Below, piece after piece: positions 57,542 through 64,000 of a stretch of 64,000 bases of DNA; within the stretch, counting starts at the first letter, position 1, and each line of letters opens with the position of its first letter. A program made the position numbers and the translations under genes. The notes below the pieces were generated by a model. That model ran no database searches. It was not told the origin of the DNA and saw only the letters and a list, made by a program, of their open reading frames with translations. The stretch is from Catenaria anguillulae PL171 (Eukaryota > Blastocladiomycota > Blastocladiomycetes > Blastocladiales > Catenariaceae), in assembly GCA_002102555.1 (NCBI GenBank), contig MCFL01000023.1:351693-415692 (forward strand), written 5' to 3'.

Positions 57542-57576
57542 GTGTGCCGTGCCGTGCCGTGTTGTGTTGTGTTGTG
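57542..57576. repeat. Pentanucleotide tandem repeat, GTGCC x3 then GTGTT x4
   Basis: Seven perfect 5-bp units follow the IFT52 stop. The first three are GTGCC and the last four GTGTT, so the two blocks differ by paired C/T changes. Confidence 0.9.
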
Positions 57577-57889
57577 TTGTTTCTTTGTCTTTTGTCCCTT
57601 TCCTTTGGTTCAGTCCAAGTTCATGGAAGCGAGTCACAAAAAATTACTCAATGCCATGAAAACCGGCGATGTGTATCGAGCAGTCATGGCCGGGCACGAA
57701 GCACGCAATGTTTGAAAATGACAAAAGTGCGCGCCTTGCGAGAAAGTCGCGCAAAGAGTATGTAAACGATGACTCATGACCGGCGGACAAAGGTACGACC
57801 CCTACAAGACAGAGCAACATCAGCCATGAACCAAGCAAGGGCCAGAATACGACCAATAGCCATTGAGCAACAAAACGAAAGCAGCAAAG

Positions 57890-58881
57890 TCAGGGCAACA
57901 AGGTAGTACGAAGCAGTCTTCTTCTTGTGGCAGGCACATCGGGCTTGGCGCGGTTGAGAACTTTGAGGAAGGAATCCACCGCGCCCTCATACGGCTGTGC
58001 ATGTGGCCTTGGAGCACTTGATGTGATAATGGAGGTAGTCACGGAACAAATGAATGCGCGAGATGGTTGCTTCGCGAGTTGCTTCGTCGTTGAAATGTTG
58101 CGGAATAGGACTGGATATACACCAGGAGCGCAACGGAACAACTTGGATCGTTAACAATGGTGCACTCTGCTGATGGGACGTGTGAACAGACAACGGACCA
58201 AATGTGACGTACCAACGCTTTCGCCCGTAGGCACATTAGCGACGCCACGCAACTCGAGTGGGGGTCGCGAGCAGTGTACAAGACGGCCGGCGCATTCATG
58301 CACGAGGGCTGACGACGTGCATCGGCAAATTCTTGCAGAAAGACTTTGGCAAAGATGCGGTCCGTCTCGTCCTTGAACTGGGTGGCGAAAATGGCCGTGA
58401 CGCGATCGGGCATAGCCTGAATGTAAATGGCCTCTCCTTCCCGGAAGTGGATGGCGAAGACATCCGAGGCTGCTTTGCTGGCTTGCGCAGCGAAGGCGGC
58501 GTGAAAAGGTGCGGCCATGCGTGGCGCTTGAGCAGGGCACGTGCTGCAAGACAAGGGCCGAGCGCTGCGGGTCGGCTGCGATCGCGGCCATGTCCAAACG
58601 GAGGGTCACGTCATAGCCCTGCTCGACTTGGTCTTGAGGGAGTAGCAAGTCGGCAAATGTCTTGGCGAGAACGTCGCGCGCGCCGTAGCGGGCAAGGTCA
58701 CTGAAGCAGCGGAGAGAGAGAGAGACGGTGATGATGTGCTTGTTGTCCGGGACAGTGGAGACCTTGTACGCGGTGCCGTCAAAGTCGGCAAAGCGCAAGG
58801 CGAGAGAATCAGCGTGATCGCTGGTGAGCGCTGCTCGAGCGTGTCGAGGAGGATTTGGTGGTGGTTGTCGAGGAGGAGCAT
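57890..58881 (-). CDS. ARPC2: Arp2/3 complex subunit 2 (ARPC2 / p34-Arc), reading frame repeatedly broken
   Basis: ARPC2 is the structural core of the actin-nucleating Arp2/3 complex. The minus strand carries family blocks in order: '[17 protein letters not shown]', '[14 protein letters not shown]', '[20 protein letters not shown]', '[10 protein letters not shown]', '[19 protein letters not shown]', '[15 protein letters not shown]', '[18 protein letters not shown]', '[17 protein letters not shown]' and '[13 protein letters not shown]'. They lie in different frames. I count about seven breaks, near 58830, 58570, 58505, 58262, 58102, 58005 and 57985, and each is explained by one base missing from a short homopolymer. 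An intron starting GTACGT near 58214 is likely. Either the sequence here has errors or the gene has decayed; I favour error because conserved residues are well kept. Confidence 0.85.
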
Positions 58882-59262
58882 GACAGGCTGATGATTGTGT
58901 TTGGATTTGCGTGGTTTTGCTTTGCTTTGTTTTGCTTTGGTAGTCTGGAATGCAGCTATGTTCTCACAGAATGATACAATTTTATTTCTTGATGGCTGCT
59001 CCAAAGTGGACTCTCGAGTCCAGTCAGACGCCCACCGCGGCCCCCTTCTGCATCCATTTCGATTTGCATTGGATTTCCATACCATTTCCACCAGGTCTTC
59101 TGTGGGCCTTCTGTCATCGTCGCGGAGACAATCACCGACTGCATGTGATACACAAGACAGTTCCATATGAAATTGCCACCAATCGAGCTTTCAATCTACC
59201 AACCCTCCGAAACCCTCCGACTTTTGGCAATCCCACCAGCTCGCTGCTTTTCATTTCAAACC

Positions 59263-60715
59263 ATGTTTACGTCGGGCAGATGGTTTGGCCGCTCTGCCAC
59301 CCCTGTCGACGGCCTCGACCCCTGCCTCCGCCCAGAACAGGCACGGCCCGGCAACCAGCAACCAGACCATGGCCGCGACCCTTCCAACAGAACATGCAAA
59401 CCATATCAATCCGCCCGGAATCCCACGCCTACCCGCTGCACCAGCCGCCGGCACATTCCTCGGGCCATTCCCGACCTCAAGAATCTCTATCGGCTTCACC
59501 CTCGCCGTCCGCATCTCCGTCAACACCATGTGCATCGCTGCCACCAAAGTCTTGCACAGCTCTTCGATAACGCAAACCATGACGACCATAGCCGCAATGA
59601 CCATACCCACTCTCACTACCCTTCCGCAAGACAAAACCATCATTGCCTGACCACGGGGATTCTACTTCAGACTCCTTGTCAGCCTCAGAATCAGAGTCAC
59701 AGTCGCAGTCCCAGTCCGATGTGCACGGGACGACTCGGATGACGGCGATGGCGACGACGATGACGATGACCAAGATACCCCGATGAGGAAGATTTGCTGT
59801 GGAAGGATTGGTTTCTTTCCCTGCCTGGCAATGAGTTTTTGGTCAACGTACCTGACACGTTTTTGAAGACGAGTTTCAATTGACGGGTTTGGCTGCCATG
59901 GTTCCATTCTTTCACGAGAGCTTGGATTTGATCCTGGACCGTGACGCTGGTTCGTCATGTGCTTTACTCTTTCTTGAGTCTCATCGCTTCGCACCCCAGA
60001 TTGCCTATCTGAGCCGCCGTCTCCTTATTTTTTGGTGAAATCATGCAGAAGACAACGTCGACCCGACCTCGTTGAATCATCAGCACAGCTTCTGTACACA
60101 CTTATCCATGCTCGCTGGATTATCACCAAGGCAGGATTGCAAGCAATGGTTCGTTCGGCACTTGGGCCTTTTCGCATCAGAAAACAACGAGTTCCTCACA
60201 ACAATGTTTGCGATCTCCTCCTTTCCCAGCTCGAAAAGATTGAAAACGCGTCTTTGGCGTTTGTCCCCGTGTGTTATGCTTTGGGTATCCGTTCTCCCTG
60301 TCGGCCCTTTGACTTGCCTGGAATGGGGCCGTCAAGCTGTACTGTCAGTTGTCAGGACACGTATCATCCACAAAGTAACCGATTCGCTCGCCTCGACGGT
60401 CCGTGTCCTTTTGTTTTCTCCCATCGATTGATTGTTCACGGCTGTTTCTGATTGCATTCCGTGTCGCTCAATGTTTTGACCACAGGTGCATCAATTGGGT
60501 CCACATTCCCAACCTCATGTTTCTGTCGTTCCCTGACCTCACGACACATTCTCGAGCTCACACGCGACCCAGCCTCTCCCGGGAAGGATTCCGTGTTCTA
60601 TGTTCAAAGATGTTTGGCTTTCGGGTGCATGAGAAGGCGATACGCCAGATGTTCCAAGGGATATTGGCTTGAGCATTACCAGGCTCCGACCGACGCAGTG
60701 GAAACTTGTTGAGCT
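59263..60715 (+). CDS. Casein kinase II regulatory (beta) subunit, reading frame repeatedly broken
   Basis: CK2 beta dimerises and holds two catalytic subunits. Plus-strand fragments in different frames match the family in order: a Pro/Ser/Thr-rich N-terminal extension beginning 'MFTSGRWFG', an acidic Asp run (about 59725-59775), 'WFLSLPGNEFLVNVPDTF' with 'FNLTGLAAMVPFFHE' and 'LDLILDRDAG' (59800-59950), 'SSAQLLYTLIHARWIITKAG' (60070-60140), 'VLPVGPL' and 'DLPGMG', a Cys-containing zinc region, then 'HIPNLMFLSFPDL' and 'KMFGFRVHEKAIRQMF' (60500-60660). The zinc-binding Cys pairs cannot all be placed because frames change several times in this stretch. Start and end are approximate. It is divergent from ARPC2. 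Confidence 0.75.
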
Positions 60716-60930
60716 GTAGACTCTTTTCTTTGTTCAGGATCATCGTCAATACTCTATGCATATCTTTTGCACGAAGCGATGTCGTTGGCTCCCCGATCCT
60801 CGAGAGTAGCAGAGCGATCGCACAGGCCGTGATCTCCCTCACGTCCCTCAACGCCCCTCAACCGCAGTCGCCGCTGGATTATTCACATGTATGCGAGCAT
60901 AGCCCAGCCCATGTAGAACACGCTGCTGCA

Positions 60931-62747
60931 ATGGATGATTCTGACCTTGTCATCACCCTACTCTCGAGCAGCGACGAGGAAGAGGACGGCGCACTCGACA
61001 GAGTCTTTTCAAACATACACAGCCGTAAGCGAAAACGGAAACGAGCCCGATTCGGCCAGAAACCGAGGAGCTCAAGCTCGTATCGGCGTTTGCGTCCACC
61101 GAGGAAGCTGCGGCGGCTCTCTTTGGCCCCGCCCACCCCACCGCCAGCTTCGTTGCCCCAAGCCAGAGTGGGATGATGCGACCAACGGATGCCTCAGAAA
61201 GCCATGAGCGCCCTAACCCTGTAAAGCGGTCGCGGCCCAACCGTCGACCGCCTCCTCGCCCAAAGCGACCCCCTCCCAAGCCGGAAGGCAGCAAGGCAGC
61301 ATCAACCAATCCCTTTGACGACGAGATCATTGTTTGAATGTCCAATCGGATCGAAACATTGCCCCAGCCCGTGCGTATTCATTTCCGTTCCCCACACTGG
61401 TCCTCCTGGAACCAACCGGAAGTTTCTACAATCGACCTGCTCACATTGCGACTTGACGCCGCCACTTAGCAGCGCAAGTCGATCACAAACCCATTATCCG
61501 GTCCATTTTTACAGGGCATGCACCTTCAGTTGTGGTCCCTGATTCAGAGTCTGTCCCCTTCTTTCATCGTATCTGTTCATGCCGTGGTTTGCAATGAGCT
61601 TAATCCGTCACCTCGACCACGTCTTCCCATTCGGTCATTTCACAGAGAAGACGACGATCCCGTGATACCGAGCCTTCTCACAAGCATGACTCCCGCTGCA
61701 CAAACTTGTCTCGAGACTCCCCTGTACTTCCCCGGTCAGTCACTCCACCCCTGGCCCGCAACGACCATGCCAACGTGCGTCCAGAGGATCCATACTCGAT
61801 GGCTGTCGTGTTTTGTCATGCACTTTCTGACCTTTTCCTTTGTCCGTCCAGCATTCTTCCACAAGCTCCACCGGCCCCCATTTTCCGAGAGGTCGTCGTC
61901 ACCCCTCCCTTCCTCCACCGCAGCGGTCAGCTCCACATCGAGGTTATTCAGACGTACCATTTCGCTCCGAATTCTTTCAGTTGACAACCACCTCGAGCAA
62001 CAGCACATTGGCTCAATGAAATGGGCGGTGAGCAGACGTTTGGGTCTGTGCTTGATGAGCTCCACAATCTTTCTCAATTTCCTCGCGACAGCCTCCTCCT
62101 CGCTCGTGGAGGAACAATTGTCACATCTGTGGCGACTCCTGATATGCTTGGGTTCTTGGCGAAAGAGACGTTGTTGTGCGTGTTCCTATCGTTTATATGA
62201 AGCTTGACCGGGTAAGATCACAGCAACTGACAGCCAATTGGGGTGAAACAGGCGTTTTCCTAGGAAAGGACACATTTGACCGTTATCAGCATGCCATCGC
62301 TGAACAACAACGAAGGCTGCTCCTCTTCCCCCGCCATCGCAGCCCGCAGCTTAATCCGCTCGCCAGACACCACCTCCAGCCGAGGAAGACAATGATTCTG
62401 GCGGTAGCAAGATTCGGCTCAAGATCCGCGACAAAACGGTCAGGAGTTGAAAACGGTTGTTCTGTCGACACGGCCCTTCCGCGTGCTCTTGGAGAGCTTT
62501 TGCAACAGGTTTGATATCCCACTGCCTCGGCGGCAAACTGCGACTTTTTGACCCTGACGACGAGCCGCTTGACCTGGATGACGTGATTGGATCAACTGTG
62601 GAAGATGAAGATCAGTTGACTGTCAGTAAGTCGTGTATGCATTCATTTTCACAATGTAAAGCTTTTCGAGCACAAGAGTGCGTACCTAGCCAACTCTCCA
62701 AGCAAACTCTCCGCCACCACGGGAATCGAGATTTGTGGATAAACTGA
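60931..62747 (+). CDS. Rad60 / Esc2 / NIP45-like protein with SUMO-like domain, frame broken
   Basis: The 5' part begins 'MDDSDLVITLLSSSDEEEDG', an acidic segment typical of the N-terminus of Rad60/NIP45 proteins and able to act as a SUMO-interacting motif ('DLVITLL'). Basic and Pro-rich stretches follow ('RKRKRKRARF', 'NRRPPPRPKRPPP'). At the 3' end a ubiquitin-like fold is recognisable in adjacent frames: 'GGSKIRLKIRDKTV', then 'LRLFDPDDEPLDLDDVIGS' and 'EDEDQLTV', the signature end of a Rad60 SUMO-like domain. The middle (61350-62250) is open in pieces only. Such proteins protect genome stability with Smc5/6 and the SUMO pathway. The identification is moderate. Boundaries are approximate and the 3' end overlaps the U5-40K flank. 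Confidence 0.5.
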
Positions 62748-62789
62748 GTGGATAAATACATGTAAACAGCGTACAAACATAAAAACCAA

Positions 62790-63895
62790 GGAATTAAGCA
62801 CATCTCGCCTAGGTACACACTGCCATCAAGTGCACAACTGGCAATGACAGGCTGCCGGGGATGGAAGTCGACGCATGTCACACGCCACGGTGTCCAGGCA
62901 ACTTGTACAGAATGGCTTGCTTTGCAACGTCCCAAACCACGACGAGCAATCGCCCAACGATCCGGATGCCGCGAGAGCTCCATCAGGGCTCCAACTGGGA
63001 AGAATCTGCGTTGAACGGTTTGGTCCGAGACGAGTCCAGGAAGCACAGACAGCATTCGACCTGCGACGGCGCTGAAAGGTTGACGTCCAAACCGGGCTGT
63101 TGCGTCCATCGAAACTGAGAGGAGGGATGTGCGATCCGGACTGAGCTTAAGGCCGCCACAGTATCTGTATGGCCGGAAAGCGTAAAGAGTGACTTTTTGG
63201 TCCGGATATCCCAAGCCTGGGAGCGAAGACAAAAGGAGGAACACCGGATGCGTTAGTTGCAGTGAGGGTAAGGCGAGTGGACAAGAACGCGCACGTACAG
63301 TGATTCCGTTATCGACACTTCCAGTGAAAAGCAGCTCGCCAGAAGAAAGGTCAGCAGCCAGCGCGCAAACAGGGAGATTTGTTGAGAGCCGGTCGACAGG
63401 CTGCTTCTGCCTAGTATCCCACACGAGCACATTTCCATCGTCGCCACCAGAAAGAACGAGAGTTCCTGAGCTGCGGCTTGTGGTAGCCACTTGCGAGACA
63501 ATGCCAGAGTGAGCCTTGAACTGGCGAACACGCAAACCCGATGCGGCGATCGTATAGGGCGAGCGTATGATCAGCTGAAGCAGTGACAATGCAAGCCGAA
63601 TCTGGGTCCATTCGAGTTTAGGAGGACTTCGATGGCCTTGCAGGACGGCCCAGTTTTTGCACTCGTTGTTGACAGTCCACACTTGGACGGAGCGGTCAAA
63701 GGAGGCGGAAGCGAATGGTCACCGGACGGAGAAAACTTGACAGCATGAACCTGAGCACTGTGTGCGTCAAGCCGGACAATGGGGCTGGGCAGGGAGGAGG
63801 TACCTGGGTGTGCTTGGGTGTGCCGCAGCAACGGCGATCTGGTTTTGCTGGTTGTGAGGGACGGCGACGAGGGCCGCGGAGGACGATGATGACAT
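62790..63895 (-). CDS. SNRNP40: U5 snRNP 40 kDa WD-repeat protein (SNRNP40 type), reading frame repeatedly broken
   Basis: This seven-bladed WD40 protein binds Prp8 in the U5 snRNP and is absent from baker's yeast. Minus-strand fragments match the family order: 'MSSSSSAALVAV' (start 63895), 'SSLPSPIVRLDAHSAQVHAVKF' in blocks, 'ASFDRSVQVWTVNNECKNW', 'ACIVTASADHTLALYDRR', 'KAHSGIVSQVATT', 'LVLSGGDDGNVLVWDTR', 'LFTGSVDNGIT', 'PYRYCGGLKLSPDRTSLLS', 'SWSPDGALAASGS', 'ILYLKLPGH'-like sequence and 'VIASCALDGSVYLGEM'. The 'DGSVYLGEM' end corresponds to the human 'KRLYMGEI' terminus, which separates it from other WD40 proteins. The pieces lie in several frames, and at least one intron with a 'WD' split at its border is likely. 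The stop is not certain. Confidence 0.75.
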
Positions 63896-64000
63896 GATTA
63901 AATGTGGAGCAACGGCCGGGAGATCTCTAGCTATGCTTCGATTCAATCTCATTGCATGGACAAACTGGGCTGATACTGGCAGATCAAACAACCTGATTTA
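63896..64000. other. Right edge of window
   Basis: This is the upstream flank of the U5-40K gene. Nothing further can be called before the window ends. Confidence 0.4.

Overview
The window reads as nuclear DNA of an early-diverging, flagellated (zoosporic) fungus or a close opisthokont relative. Genes are dense and on both strands, introns are short (about 50-160 nt), and codons are G+C-rich. Fungal traits include a GT32 mannosyltransferase-like gene, ketopantoate hydroxymethyltransferase and repetitive secreted wall-type proteins. IFT52, a probable axonemal coiled-coil protein, a GABA-B-like class C receptor and a second seven-helix receptor are typical of zoosporic lineages and absent from yeasts. 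The species cannot be named from this sequence.

Layout, left to right. 1-0.24 kb: fossil Ty3/gypsy fragment. 0.8-15.3 kb: U5 snRNP GTPase Snu114/EFTUD2 divergent from RPA32, a secreted Asn/Gly-repeat protein, an unknown disordered protein, a GT32 enzyme, FEN1, and a C2-domain protein. 15.4-29.5 kb: long coiled-coil protein, secreted Ser/Thr-rich protein, seven-helix receptor, membrane-anchored GH19/lysozyme-like protein, complex I B12 subunit, an unresolved locus, a 111-bp direct repeat, and a class C receptor whose 3' end lies in that repeat. 30.5-44.4 kb: ING/PHD protein, RPA-interacting protein, prefoldin 4, ELO elongase, PanB, RNase P subunit Rpp14, AIM24, acetyl-CoA acetyltransferase and pescadillo. 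45.7-57.5 kb: TTC7/Ypp1-like TPR protein, a basic protein, a Ttd14-like P-loop/CYTH protein, a new-looking repeat protein, and IFT52. 57.9-63.9 kb: ARPC2, CK2 beta, a Rad60/NIP45-like protein and U5-40K. All four are recognisable, but their reading frames are repeatedly interrupted.

Most genes are housekeeping: replication and repair (RPA32, RPA-interacting protein, FEN1), splicing (Snu114, U5-40K), RNA processing (Rpp14, pescadillo), cytoskeleton and cilium (prefoldin, Arp2/3, IFT52), and metabolism. They form no operon-like system, but several pairs share divergent promoters.

The two strongest general observations are these. First, across about 64 hand-placed introns the 5' splice site is mainly GTNCGT: position +4 is C in about two thirds, T in just under a third, and A almost never. 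Second, the last 6 kb carries many one-base frame breaks in short homopolymers, pointing to local sequence error or mass decay. All coordinates and exon joins were made by eye.
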